Source of the DNA: Bradyrhizobium sp. SZCCT0148
GTDB taxonomy: Bacteria; Pseudomonadota; Alphaproteobacteria; Rhizobiales; Xanthobacteraceae
Direction: 5' to 3'
Assembly (NCBI RefSeq): GCF_018129985.1
Contig: NZ_JAFCKT010000025.1
Span: 1-38,924, forward strand
DNA length: 38,924 nt
Below the pieces are notes generated by a model. The model was not told the DNA's origin. It saw only the letters and a list, made by a program, of their open reading frames with translations, and made no database searches. The translations under genes were made by a program, and so were the position numbers. Within the stretch, counting starts at the first letter, position 1. Each line of letters starts with the position of its first letter. This document shows, piece by piece, positions 24,796 to 33,740 of the stretch.

Positions 24796-25680
24796 ATGAA
24801 AGGGATCATTTTAGCCGGCGGGACCGGTTCGCGGCTCTATCCGGTGACGACAGTGGTCTCCAAGCAGTTGCTGCCGGTGTTCGACAAGCCGATGATCTAC
24901 TATCCGCTGACGACGCTGATGCTGGCCGGCATTCGTGACATCCTCATCATCACGACCCCGCCCGACAAGCCGCTGTTCGAACGGCTGCTCGGCGACGGCA
25001 GCGGCTTCGGCCTGAAGCTGTCCTATGCGACACAGGATTCGCCGCGCGGCCTTGCCGACGCCTTCATCGTGGGCCGCGATTTCGTCGGCGACAGCGCGGT
25101 CGCATTGATCCTGGGCGATAACATCTTCTACGGCCACGGCCTGCCCGACATGCTCGCCAAGGCCGCCGCGCGGCGGCGCGGGGCGACCGTGTTCGGCTAT
25201 ACGGTCAAGTCTCCCGAGCAATACGGCGTCGTCGCGTTCGACGGAGCGGGCAAGGCGCTCTCGATCGAGGAGAAGCCGACGCAGCCGAAGTCGAACGTGG
25301 CCGTGACGGGTCTTTATTTTTACGACAATGACGTGCTGGACATCGCAGCCAACGTCCGTCCCTCGGCCCGCGGCGAGATCGAGATCACCGACGTCAACAA
25401 CGCCTACCTGGCGCGCGGCGATCTGTTCGTCGAAGTGCTCGGCCGCGGCTTTGCCTGGCTCGACACCGGCACGCACGCCTCCCTGGTCGAAGCCAGTCAT
25501 TTCGTGCAGATCCTGGAGCAGCGGCAAGGCACGCGCATCGCCTGCCCGGAGGAGATCGCGCTTCGGAAGGGCTACATTTCGCTCAGCGACTTCAAGAAAG
25601 TGGCGGAGAAGACCGCGAAGAGCAGCTATGGCGAATATTTGCAGGCCGTCGCCCGATCGTTCGGCGAAGAACCAGTTTGA
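24796..25680 (+). CDS. rfbA: Glucose-1-phosphate thymidylyltransferase
   Basis: A 294-aa enzyme of usual length that makes dTDP-glucose from dTTP and glucose-1-phosphate. The start MKGIILAGGTGSRLYPVT contains the nucleotide-binding GGTGSRL motif; KPMIYYPL, LGDNIFYG and the EEKP block follow, all typical of RmlA. The ATG at 24796 has GAGGGG at the right distance. The rfbB gene follows after 15 bases, so the two are one operon. First step of the rhamnose donor pathway. Confidence 0.96.
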   Translation: MKGIILAGGTGSRLYPVTTVVSKQLLPVFDKPMIYYPLTTLMLAGIRDILIITTPPDKPLFERLLGDGSGFGLKLSYATQDSPRGLADAFIVGRDFVGDSAVALILGDNIFYGHGLPDMLAKAAARRRGATVFGYTVKSPEQYGVVAFDGAGKALSIEEKPTQPKSNVAVTGLYFYDNDVLDIAANVRPSARGEIEITDVNNAYLARGDLFVEVLGRGFAWLDTGTHASLVEASHFVQILEQRQGTRIACPEEIALRKGYISLSDFKKVAEKTAKSSYGEYLQAVARSFGEEPV

Positions 25681-25695
25681 TCGAGGATTTTTCAG

Positions 25696-26760
25696 GTGCG
25701 GTTCGAAAGGACTACGATTTTCGTAACGGGTGGCGCAGGTTTCATCGGCTCGGCGGTGATCCGCCATCTGCTGCGCGACACAGCTGCACGCATCGTCAAC
25801 ATCGACAAGCTAACTTACGCCGCCAATCTTGCCTCGCTGCCCGGTGCGGCCGAAGATCCGCGCTACGCCTTCGAACGGCAATGCATTTGCGAGGCGGAGC
25901 CGCTGCGAAAGCTGTTCGAGAAATATCAGCCCGACGCCGTCATGAACCTTGCGGCAGAAAGCCATGTCGATCGCTCGATCGACGGCCCGGCCGAGTTCAT
26001 CCAGACCAACATCGTCGGCACCTTCACGCTCCTTCAGGAAGCGCTGCGCCATTGGCGCTCGCTCTCGCCGGAGCGGCGCGCGCGATTTCGTTTCCTGCAC
26101 ATCTCCACCGACGAGGTGTTCGGATCGCTCGGCGCCGAGGGCCTGTTCACCGAGACAACCGCCTACGCGCCCAATTCGCCTTACTCAGCGAGCAAAGCCT
26201 CTTCGGATCACCTTGTGAGAGCGTGGCGCGAGACCTACGAGTTACCGACCTTGGTGACGAACTGCTCGAATAATTACGGCCCCTATCATTTTCCTGAGAA
26301 GCTCATCCCTCACATCATCATCAAGGGGTTGGCCGGGGAATCCCTGCCGGTCTATGGCGACGGCCAGAACGTGCGGGACTGGCTGTTCGTCGAGGATCAC
26401 GCGAAGGCGCTGGCGCTCGTTCTGGAACGCGGCGGCGTCGGCGAAACTTACAACGTCGGCGGCCGCAATGAGCGGACCAATCTCCACGTCGTTCAAAGCA
26501 TCTGCGATCTCCTAGATGAACAGGTCCCCACAGGTGACGGCGCGCGTCGGCGGCTGATCTCCTTCGTAAAGGACCGGCCAGGCCATGATCGCCGCTATGC
26601 GATCGATGCGTCAAAGCTTGAGGAAGACCTCGGCTGGCGGGCGGAAGAAAGCTTCGAAACGGGACTGGCCAAGACTGTTCGCTGGTACTGCGAGAACAAG
26701 CATTGGTGGCAGGCGATCCTGGACGGCGGCTATCAAAAAGCGCGTCTCGGAACCGGCTGA
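25696..26760 (+). CDS. rfbB: dTDP-glucose 4,6-dehydratase
   Basis: A 354-aa extended SDR enzyme. GGAGFIG (residues 12-18) binds NAD; HISTDEVFG holds the Thr-Asp-Glu of RmlB (138-140); Tyr163-x-x-x-Lys167 lies in SPYSASK. It dehydrates dTDP-glucose to the 4-keto-6-deoxy intermediate, completing the RmlA-B-C-D set in this window. It starts at GTG, 15 bases after rfbA. The RND permease gene begins 33 bases downstream on the same strand, so read-through transcription is possible. Confidence 0.96.
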   Translation: MRFERTTIFVTGGAGFIGSAVIRHLLRDTAARIVNIDKLTYAANLASLPGAAEDPRYAFERQCICEAEPLRKLFEKYQPDAVMNLAAESHVDRSIDGPAEFIQTNIVGTFTLLQEALRHWRSLSPERRARFRFLHISTDEVFGSLGAEGLFTETTAYAPNSPYSASKASSDHLVRAWRETYELPTLVTNCSNNYGPYHFPEKLIPHIIIKGLAGESLPVYGDGQNVRDWLFVEDHAKALALVLERGGVGETYNVGGRNERTNLHVVQSICDLLDEQVPTGDGARRRLISFVKDRPGHDRRYAIDASKLEEDLGWRAEESFETGLAKTVRWYCENKHWWQAILDGGYQKARLGTG

Positions 26761-26793
26761 CATTTTCCTCCGTGAAGTAGCGACGTAAAACGG

Positions 26794-29700
26794 ATGCCGT
26801 CGATCTCACAACCGTTCATTCGGCGGCCCGTCGGCACCACACTGCTTTCAATCGGGCTGCTGCTCCTTGGCGTTGTGGCTTACCGGTTCTTGCCGGTGGC
26901 GTCCGTGCCCAACGTCGACTTCCCCACCATTTTCGTTTACGCGTTTCGCCCGGGTGCAGACCCTTCAATCATGGCAAGCACCGTGGCCGCACCGCTCGAG
27001 CGGCGGCTTGGCGAAATCGCGGGCGTCAACCAGATCACCTCCACCAGCACGCTCGGTCTAACCAGCGTGCTCCTTCAGTTCGACATCGGCCGGAGCCTTG
27101 ATCGCGCTGCGAGGGACGTTCAAGCCGCGATCAACGCTTCGCTGCCTGATCTACCGAGCGACCTTCCCTCACTTCCACGTTTTGGGAAGGCCAATACCTC
27201 CGGCGCCCCGGTTTACGTCCTCGCGCTCACATCCAAAACACTCTCAACCAGCGCTCTCTACGACGTCGCCGACACCGTCCTTCTACAACGGATCGCGCAG
27301 GTGCCAGGCGTTGGCAATGTTACGGTCAGCGGGGCCGATCAGCCGGCGGTGCGAATTCAGCTCAACCCTGTAGCACTCTCGATGGCCGGAATTTCGACCG
27401 ATGACATCCGAACCGCGATCATCAATGCTAACCCGCTCGGCCCCGTAGGCATTTTCAATGGCGAGCGCCAGAGCGAGACTCTGTCGCTCAATCGCCAAAT
27501 GCGCACAGCGGCGGAATTTTGCGACATCGTCATCAAGAGCGCAAACGGCAATTTTGTGCGGCTCTCCGACGTCGGTAATATCGAAGATTCTGTGAAGAAC
27601 GTGCGTTCGGTTGCCTGGTTCAACAAGCAACCGGCAGTTCTGATCGAGATCAGAAAGCAAGGCGATGCTAACGTCATTGATACGGTCGACGGGGTCAAAG
27701 CGCTGATTCCAGACCTGAAACAGTGGATACCAGCCGGCGTCGAAGTTTCCACTCTGGTCGACCGCACCGGGACGATCCGCGCCAGCGTGAGGGACATGCA
27801 GTGGACGCTCTTGGCAACAGCGTTCCTTGTCATGATCGTCGTGTTCGTGTTCCTGCGCCGGCCCACGCCAACGATAGCGGCCGGCATTTCGGTGCCGCTG
27901 GCGCTGGCTGGGACCTGCGCCGGCATGTGGGTCGCAGGCTTCTCGATCGACAATCTGTCTCTGATGGCGCTCGCGATCTCCGTTGGCTTCGTAGTCGACG
28001 ACGCCATCGTCATGATCGAGAACATGTACAGCAACCTCGAGCGCGGCATGCAGCCGCTCCAAGCAGCGCAGGAGGGCGCCCGGCAGATCGGCTTTACCGT
28101 GGTCTCTATCAGCCTATCCCTGATCGCCGCCTTCACCCCTCTAATCTTCATGGACGGCATTGTCGGCCGCCTGCTGCGCGAATTCTCACTGACGCTGACC
28201 TTTGCGATTCTGGTCTCGACCCTGGTATCGCTAACGGTCACGCCGATGATCTGCGCGCATTACATCCGGCAGACCACTTCCGGCGATGCAACATTACTCG
28301 ACCGCATCGTCGAGGGCTCGCTGTCGCGCATCGTTACGTTCTACGCTCGCACCCTGGGTGCCGCGCTCGAATTCCCCTTGCTGACGCTTCTGGTTTTTTT
28401 CGCAACCATTGCGCTGACGGTCGCGCTCTACATCAAAATCCCGAAAGGTTACTTCCCGACCGACGATTCAGGCTTCGTTATCGGTGCCACTCGCGCCTCC
28501 GCCGACACATCGTTCCAAACGATGCTGGGCTTGCAACAACAGCTTGCCGACATTGTTCTCGCCGATCCGGCCGTGGCCGGTCTTGGCTCGGTCGTCGGGA
28601 GCGGCGGAGGCCCTGGAGGCCAAGGCGCAAACCGCGGCACCATGTTCATCAACTTGAGGCCACCAGCGCAGCGCGGGTTTGTCTCAACTGAAACCGTGAT
28701 CGATCGATTGCGTCGCGCTCTCTATCCGGTCCCCGGGATTCGCCTTTTCATGTTTGCCACCCAGGACGTTCGTGCCGGAGGGCGGCAAAGCGACTCCAAC
28801 TATCAATACACGATCGCGAGCACCGATCTTGGCTTGTTGCAGCAATGGGCTCCCATTGTGGCCAAACGCATGGAGAGCGTCGAAGGTATCACCGATATCT
28901 CCAGCGATCGCGATTCAAACGGATTGCAGCTAACGCTCTCCATCGATCGCCAGAAGGCCTCGATGCTCGGCGTCCGGGTTCAGGACATCGACAACGCGCT
29001 GAACAATGCGTTCTCGCAGCGTCAAATTTCGACCATCTACACCCAGCGCAACCAGTACATGATCGTGCTGGAGATCGACCCCAAATTTCAGGTCGACCCG
29101 TCCAACCTCGATCGCATCTATGTCCACGGCGCGAACAATACGCAGGTGCCGCTATCGGCTGTGGTGCACGCAACGCGGGGGCTCGCCGCACTTGCCGTCC
29201 AACACTCGCAATCGTTCCCCTCGACCACAGTATCGTTCAATCTGCTGCCCGACGTGCCTCTTCAGGCTGCCACGAAAAATATCCAGCGCGCGGTCGATGA
29301 GTTGCATATGCCCGAGGGCATCCGCGGCAGCTTTGACGGAAGCGCCGGCGATTTTGCCAAGACGAGCGGCCGCCAACCACTCTTGATCCTCGGCGCGCTG
29401 GTGGCGATGTATATCGTGCTCGGCGTGCTCTACGAGAGCCTCGCCCATCCGCTCACGATCATCTCGACACTGCCCTCTGCCGGCCTCGGCGCGCTGCTTG
29501 CCTTGCAGATCACCAACACGCCTCTGACGGTGATTGCGTTCATTGGCATCATTCTATTGATCGGCATCGTCAAGAAGAACGGCATCATGATGGTGGATTT
29601 TGCGCTCGATGCCGAGCGCCAGCGTGGCCTGTCTTCGACGGAGGCGATATTCGAAGCCTGCCAGGCGCGTTTCCGCCCGATCCTGATGACGACCATGGCG

Positions 29701-29898
29701 GCGCTGTTCGCCGGCATTCCGCTGGTCGTCGCGACTGGACCGGGCACGGAGCTGCGGCGCCCGCTCGGCATCACCCTCATCGGCGGCCTGTTCGTCTCAC
29801 AGATCCTGACGCTCTACACGACGCCGGTGATCTATCTCCTGATCGACCGGCTGCGGCGGTCGCATGCGCCCGATAAGACCATAGTGCCAGCGGAATGA
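26794..29898 (+). CDS. RND-family efflux permease (HAE1 type, MdtB/MdtC-like)
   Basis: A complete 1034-aa inner-membrane proton antiporter. The start PFIRRPVGTTLLSIGLLLLG and PVASVPNVDFPTI are typical of the MdtB/MdtC/AcrB group. Helix 4 carries the proton-relay pair in GFVVDDAIVMIEN (about residues 400-412). Two large periplasmic loops and twelve helices are present, ending with the internal-repeat block GIVKKNGIMMVDFA. The usual membrane-fusion adaptor and outer-membrane channel genes are absent on both sides, so it must borrow partners encoded elsewhere. Drug, lipid or glycan-intermediate substrates are all possible. Confidence 0.93.
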   Translation: MPSISQPFIRRPVGTTLLSIGLLLLGVVAYRFLPVASVPNVDFPTIFVYAFRPGADPSIMASTVAAPLERRLGEIAGVNQITSTSTLGLTSVLLQFDIGRSLDRAARDVQAAINASLPDLPSDLPSLPRFGKANTSGAPVYVLALTSKTLSTSALYDVADTVLLQRIAQVPGVGNVTVSGADQPAVRIQLNPVALSMAGISTDDIRTAIINANPLGPVGIFNGERQSETLSLNRQMRTAAEFCDIVIKSANGNFVRLSDVGNIEDSVKNVRSVAWFNKQPAVLIEIRKQGDANVIDTVDGVKALIPDLKQWIPAGVEVSTLVDRTGTIRASVRDMQWTLLATAFLVMIVVFVFLRRPTPTIAAGISVPLALAGTCAGMWVAGFSIDNLSLMALAISVGFVVDDAIVMIENMYSNLERGMQPLQAAQEGARQIGFTVVSISLSLIAAFTPLIFMDGIVGRLLREFSLTLTFAILVSTLVSLTVTPMICAHYIRQTTSGDATLLDRIVEGSLSRIVTFYARTLGAALEFPLLTLLVFFATIALTVALYIKIPKGYFPTDDSGFVIGATRASADTSFQTMLGLQQQLADIVLADPAVAGLGSVVGSGGGPGGQGANRGTMFINLRPPAQRGFVSTETVIDRLRRALYPVPGIRLFMFATQDVRAGGRQSDSNYQYTIASTDLGLLQQWAPIVAKRMESVEGITDISSDRDSNGLQLTLSIDRQKASMLGVRVQDIDNALNNAFSQRQISTIYTQRNQYMIVLEIDPKFQVDPSNLDRIYVHGANNTQVPLSAVVHATRGLAALAVQHSQSFPSTTVSFNLLPDVPLQAATKNIQRAVDELHMPEGIRGSFDGSAGDFAKTSGRQPLLILGALVAMYIVLGVLYESLAHPLTIISTLPSAGLGALLALQITNTPLTVIAFIGIILLIGIVKKNGIMMVDFALDAERQRGLSSTEAIFEACQARFRPILMTTMAALFAGIPLVVATGPGTELRRPLGITLIGGLFVSQILTLYTTPVIYLLIDRLRRSHAPDKTIVPAE

Positions 29899-29902
29899 TG
29901 CT

Positions 29903-30400
29903 TCAATCCTCGGGCGACAAGGCGCGCCGAGCTAACTCCGAAGGCAGCTTCTTGTCGCCAAAATTGAGGTTTGCAAGGGTCCCGTACCGTCCGACGTCAT
30001 TAGGATCGGGCGGCGAAGGGCAAGGACGCCAATGCCTGGGAAACCAATAATCATCATCACTCAAGTGGAAGCCACCGGAACTGCCGAGGAGGAGAAAACT
30101 TCGAATTGGTAATTGTGCCTTCGAAGGCAAAGTTCTCTAGCCCGTCGAGCTTCGTCAGCGACGCAAAATTACCAGCATAGCTATACTGCGCACGTGTCAG
30201 TCCGCCTCGTTCAAAGATATCTGTTTGATTGGAGGCAGCGGCTGATATTGCGATATGTCCAAGGGCAGGATCGACGTGAAACGATAAGACCCGTCAGATT
30301 CGCTGCCGTACCAAATCGCCCGCAAGTATTTTCGCGGAGTAGGTTGAAGCGGTGAACATGAGCAGCACTCATAGAAAGCGTGCTACTCGAAACACACAAA
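29903..30400 (-). pseudogene. Possible degraded coding sequence, unknown
   Basis: The 600-base gap between the RND gene and the VirK-like gene has no intact recognisable gene. On the minus strand several frames look protein-like but are short and interrupted. One has RAIWYGSESDGSYRFTSILP and ends with a stop near 30213. Another has GGLTRAQYSYAGNFASLTKL and ends near 30073. A third runs from 30130 to 29903 and contains DDDYWFPRHWRP. They could be pieces of one gene broken by frameshifts, but they partly overlap and no family is recognised. Chance frames cannot be excluded. Confidence 0.25.
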
Positions 30401-30498
30401 TCGACTTTCGCCGAAGCTAATCCCGTTTGATCGCAAATTTCGTCAGCGACCGGGATAGCGCGCCGCGACCGATCCAGCTCCTCACAGGCTTACTGATG

Positions 30499-31950
30499 TC
30501 AGCCCCGACGCTTGAACGCGCTCAGTTTGATAGACGCGAGCAAAAGTCGAGGTATCACCAATACTACCGTTGCCATAGCGCCGAAAGTCAGCAAATCCAG
30601 AATCTCCTGCCAACTCGAGATCGCAAAGCTGTATCGGGGTGGTAGATGCAGATAGTTAAGAGCCATTAGACAAACCGCACCGACTATTAGTGTTACACGC
30701 GTTCCGAGACAAAGAGAACTTATGAACACAATGATCAGATAGATTTTGAAAATCCTCCCCAGCGCTCTGTCCGCATCTAATTGGATATCAACTACAACGC
30801 CCAAGGCGAGCAGCGTCATCGCCAGTCCGGCACGAACGGCTAGAGAACTCCGCCTGAGCTGAGCCAGCAGCTCTATTCGTTCGCCAGCTCTCTTTGGGAT
30901 ATTCCCCTTAAGTATCCAGTAGCTCGCATGGACGAAAGCCAAGCCAGCCGCAAATCCAATCCAGGTTCCCCCCATAAAGTTCGTGGACGCTAAAACGAAT
31001 ATAGCGCCTGCGTAGGCCAGAAACCGCAGCAGCGTATCCAGGCTCCTGACGTCACCTTGCTGAAGCTCGCCTTTAGGGGGAGGCCTTTCCAAGCGCTGCT
31101 TCACTAGGCGTTCGGACAATCGGTCCTCAATATCCAAAAACATTGCGCTACGCTTTCGATATTGACTCCTTTTCTTGGCGGGAATCTCATCTTCTGCCCT
31201 GGTCGAAAATCCAAGGGGCAAAGCGTAAAACCCGTGGCCATCATATTGGCCGCCGCGCTCCTGCCAGATTTCATTATAAGCCAGCGTGAATCCGTCGCTC
31301 TTTCCGGAAAGGGGATGGTTGTCTTGAGCTACGGCTAGGATGTGATTAACGCCGATGACCTTGCAAAACACCTTGAAGACCTCAAGGATGAAATCTCTAG
31401 GGCGAACACCATGGGCACATTTTGTGAAGCGCCTGTAGCGCTCGAGAACATCCTCCTCATCCTGAACCTGCCGTCGCCCCTGAATTCCGCCGATGAATGC
31501 ATTTCGTCCAGCTGCGTCCGCCCGCAACGAGAAGCTAACACTGAAGATTCGGTCTGGGCCTTCCCACAAACTCAAGGCAAGCTGACCTTCCTTAAGCAAC
31601 CATCGCGGCTGATCAAGACTGATCCTGTAATCATACCCCTCGGGCAACTCGATCAGATCGGTGACAACGTCCGCCTCTGCACTTAGCGCGCCTCCAATTG
31701 CCTCAACCGTTTCGACATGGCTTATCGCAGTATTGACTTTTGTTGCAGCATCCCAATTCGCAGAAATGAACCGGCCGTAAACGATCTCGATGATCTCCGG
31801 ACGAGCACGAATATACCGACCAAGCGCACTTGCTCGCCGCGCAAGCAGTAATGGCTTTAGAAGATGAGCGTGTCTCAAAATTGCGAGGCCGAGCGCAACG
31901 CCGCTCACAATCTTCGTATTAGCTATACGTGAGACAAAATAAGAGAACAT
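30499..31950 (-). CDS. VirK/YbjX (DUF535) protein fused to a DUF4118-like membrane domain
   Basis: About 483 aa from ATG 31950 (preceded by AGGCGG), or 491 from ATG 31974. Numbering below is from 31974. Residues about 40-285 match the VirK/YbjX (DUF535) pattern: IGGIQGRR (161-168), AHGVRPRDFILEVFKVF (188-204), AVAQDNHP (214-221), YNEIWQERGG (233-242), GFYALPL. VirK/YbjX proteins are linked to envelope stress and antimicrobial-peptide survival, mechanism unknown. Residues about 315-490 contain four or five helices ending with LNYLHLPPRYSFAISSWQEI (439-458), as in the DUF4118 sensor module of KdpD. No kinase domain follows. Neighbours are accessory genes. Confidence 0.75.
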   Translation of the reverse strand: MFSYFVSRIANTKIVSGVALGLAILRHAHLLKPLLLARRASALGRYIRARPEIIEIVYGRFISANWDAATKVNTAISHVETVEAIGGALSAEADVVTDLIELPEGYDYRISLDQPRWLLKEGQLALSLWEGPDRIFSVSFSLRADAAGRNAFIGGIQGRRQVQDEEDVLERYRRFTKCAHGVRPRDFILEVFKVFCKVIGVNHILAVAQDNHPLSGKSDGFTLAYNEIWQERGGQYDGHGFYALPLGFSTRAEDEIPAKKRSQYRKRSAMFLDIEDRLSERLVKQRLERPPPKGELQQGDVRSLDTLLRFLAYAGAIFVLASTNFMGGTWIGFAAGLAFVHASYWILKGNIPKRAGERIELLAQLRRSSLAVRAGLAMTLLALGVVVDIQLDADRALGRIFKIYLIIVFISSLCLGTRVTLIVGAVCLMALNYLHLPPRYSFAISSWQEILDLLTFGAMATVVLVIPRLLLASIKLSAFKRRG

Positions 31951-32033
31951 GGACCGCCTATGTAATCGGCACATATCAAGCAGGGGCGCGGTTTCCTACG
32001 GAGCCCGGTTCACCAAGACACGGAGAGTAAACT

Positions 32034-32774
32034 TCAGACGGAATAATTAAGGGCCACCCACCCCCCGCCATGAGCGACAGGCTGCCAGCCGCAACTTCTA
32101 AATTCGTGGATGTGAATGGGATTTGAGTAGACAATGAAAATTGGGCGGCGTTCACTTTCGTAAGTCGAACGCAAGTGCAAAGCAACTTTTCGAACTACAT
32201 GGGAATCGAATGGGTTGTAGAGGTATACGAGAGCTGCGCCAGGAGGCAAAACAAACTGCGCTGCGTCTCCGACAACAACTTGCACGTCCCCTCGTAGCCC
32301 TTGGTTAGCTGCAACACTGACGTTCTTGCGAGCGGCTTCAACGAACGATGGCACAAAATCCACTCCAATGATCGCCTTGAAAGGAAATTGAGCGGCAAGA
32401 ATAAGGGCTCTGCCCTTGCCACAGCCGAGATCGATGAAATTGAACTCTGAAAGCGGCAGATCAAGCGTCTGCATTATTTGACTGAATTGCGCTGGCTCGG
32501 TCGCAATGTGCGCAAGGCCATGCTTTGCATTATCACCAACGATGCCGCCTTGGTCCGCGAGATTCTGTACTCCTCCCGTATCAGTACCAAATCGTCGGTC
32601 AAATTCGGCATCTTCCTCCATCTTACGCTTTCGCCAAGCAGTGATTGACCGGTCCTGGAAGCCTAGTCGCCTAAGCACGCGACTAGTTAACTCCCGGAAA
32701 CCGAACTCCGTATGCACCACCTTTGCGCGATGTAGATAGAATGATAGACTTTCCGCAATGCTCGGCCGCCTCAT
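32034..32774 (-). CDS. Class I SAM-dependent methyltransferase
   Basis: A protein of 246 aa from ATG 32774. The SAM-binding motif I is NFIDLGCGKGRALILAAQ, followed by IIGVDFVPSFVEAARKN (motif II acidic residue) and later VVVGDAAQFVLPPGAALVYL. The frame is open further upstream to 33092 (352 aa), but the extra 106 residues look low-complexity and carry no domain, so the shorter form is preferred; no strong ribosome site decides. Substrate is unknown; such enzymes in EPS islands can methylate sugars, but it lies outside the main cluster. Confidence 0.75.
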   Translation of the reverse strand: MRRPSIAESLSFYLHRAKVVHTEFGFRELTSRVLRRLGFQDRSITAWRKRKMEEDAEFDRRFGTDTGGVQNLADQGGIVGDNAKHGLAHIATEPAQFSQIMQTLDLPLSEFNFIDLGCGKGRALILAAQFPFKAIIGVDFVPSFVEAARKNVSVAANQGLRGDVQVVVGDAAQFVLPPGAALVYLYNPFDSHVVRKVALHLRSTYESERRPIFIVYSNPIHIHEFRSCGWQPVAHGGGWVALNYSV

Positions 32775-33170
32775 TAGACTGTCTCGCGTTTTAATCAATT
32801 TCTGATTGTGCGGCGGCGAATGAGCCTTCACAAGGCGCTCGAGCGAGTTTCTCAATCGTCGGTTAACCGAAAGGTTCTCACAGAGCCACTTGCTTTTGCT
32901 GGCGTGACGCACCGCACAAGAGTGGGGGGCTGGGCTCGCCGCCGGCAAAAATAACGCGGATTGCGCATAGGTTAGTGGTCCTGCAAGGCCTGCCGCGAGG
33001 AAATGTTCAACTCGGATCGGTGCTCTATTTACCAATCGGAACATCGCCCGCCAACCTTCGTCGATAGGGCGCGCTGCGGCGGGGCCGTACATTTTCCGCT
33101 CTTCTGCTCGTCGGCGGCGAAAGAATGCAATGCACCTGGCCTTGACTCGCGTGTCCGCCCGGAGCCTTTT
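32775..33170. other. Gap with no gene recognised
   Basis: About 396 bases between the methyltransferase and the hypothetical gene. The methyltransferase frame stays open on the minus strand to 33092, so an N-terminal extension is possible. A plus-strand frame at 33003-33251 has no recognisable features. No promoter, hairpin with T-run or repeat stands out. Confidence 0.35.
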
Positions 33171-33740
33171 TCACTGCGGCGGATTCACCGTCTTAGAAGA
33201 TCGTGCCCGAGATATTTCGCGAAGCAAGCTGATGCGGTGGAAAGAGGCTGAATGGATCAGCCCTTCAAAGAATGCGTACTGCTCGCGGACCTGCAGATAG
33301 ACTTCCATACTGATAGATGTTTGATCAAAACCGTAGGCCAGGAGGCGACGGTCGATTTCACCCGTGCTTTTGGGATCGACTCGCCAGTCGAGTACATTCT
33401 TTGCGATACGCGCTCTCGCGACCCCCTTTGTGCGCTCGTCGATGCCGACAAGATCAATTTCGCTCAAAGCCATTTCGACAGCTCGATGCCGGAATGCCTT
33501 AAGCAGCTTGTGACGCAGCGACCGGTAGCGACGAATTTCCCAAGACAGCTCCGCTACGTCGAATGCCAGCAAGCACTCGATCGCAGATCTCGGCGCGATA
33601 TCGCCGAGAACGATGCTCTGAAGGGCGTCATACTGTTCGCGGCTTTCTCCAGGCAACAGAAGAGGCTCAGGTCGGAGGACCTTCAGCTCCTCTGGCACAA
33701 CGTAGCTTGGGCTTAATGCGATCTGGAACGGTCCGTTCAT
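33171..33740 (-). CDS. Conserved hypothetical protein of recombination module
   Basis: A 189-aa protein, all-alpha in appearance. The segment LLLPGESREQYDALQSIVLG followed by a DVAELSWEIRRYRSLRHKLL helix resembles a hypothetical protein common in rhizobial genomes; no function is known to me. The start is the ATG at 33740, whose ATGA overlaps the stop of the ERF-HNH gene, giving translational coupling; the frame is open 44 codons further upstream but those residues are read-through of the ERF gene. It is the last gene of a three-gene minus-strand set. Confidence 0.7.
   Translation of the reverse strand: MNGPFQIALSPSYVVPEELKVLRPEPLLLPGESREQYDALQSIVLGDIAPRSAIECLLAFDVAELSWEIRRYRSLRHKLLKAFRHRAVEMALSEIDLVGIDERTKGVARARIAKNVLDWRVDPKSTGEIDRRLLAYGFDQTSISMEVYLQVREQYAFFEGLIHSASFHRISLLREISRARSSKTVNPPQ

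Noticed and set aside
24811..25767. Minus-strand open frame (318 codons) opposite rfbA
   Set aside because: Antisense shadow of a well-defined RmlA gene; no recognisable features.
33252..33716. Plus-strand open frame (154 codons) opposite the hypothetical recombination-module gene
   Set aside because: The minus gene is coupled to ERF by a 4-base overlap and has coherent helical composition; the plus frame lacks a ribosome site.
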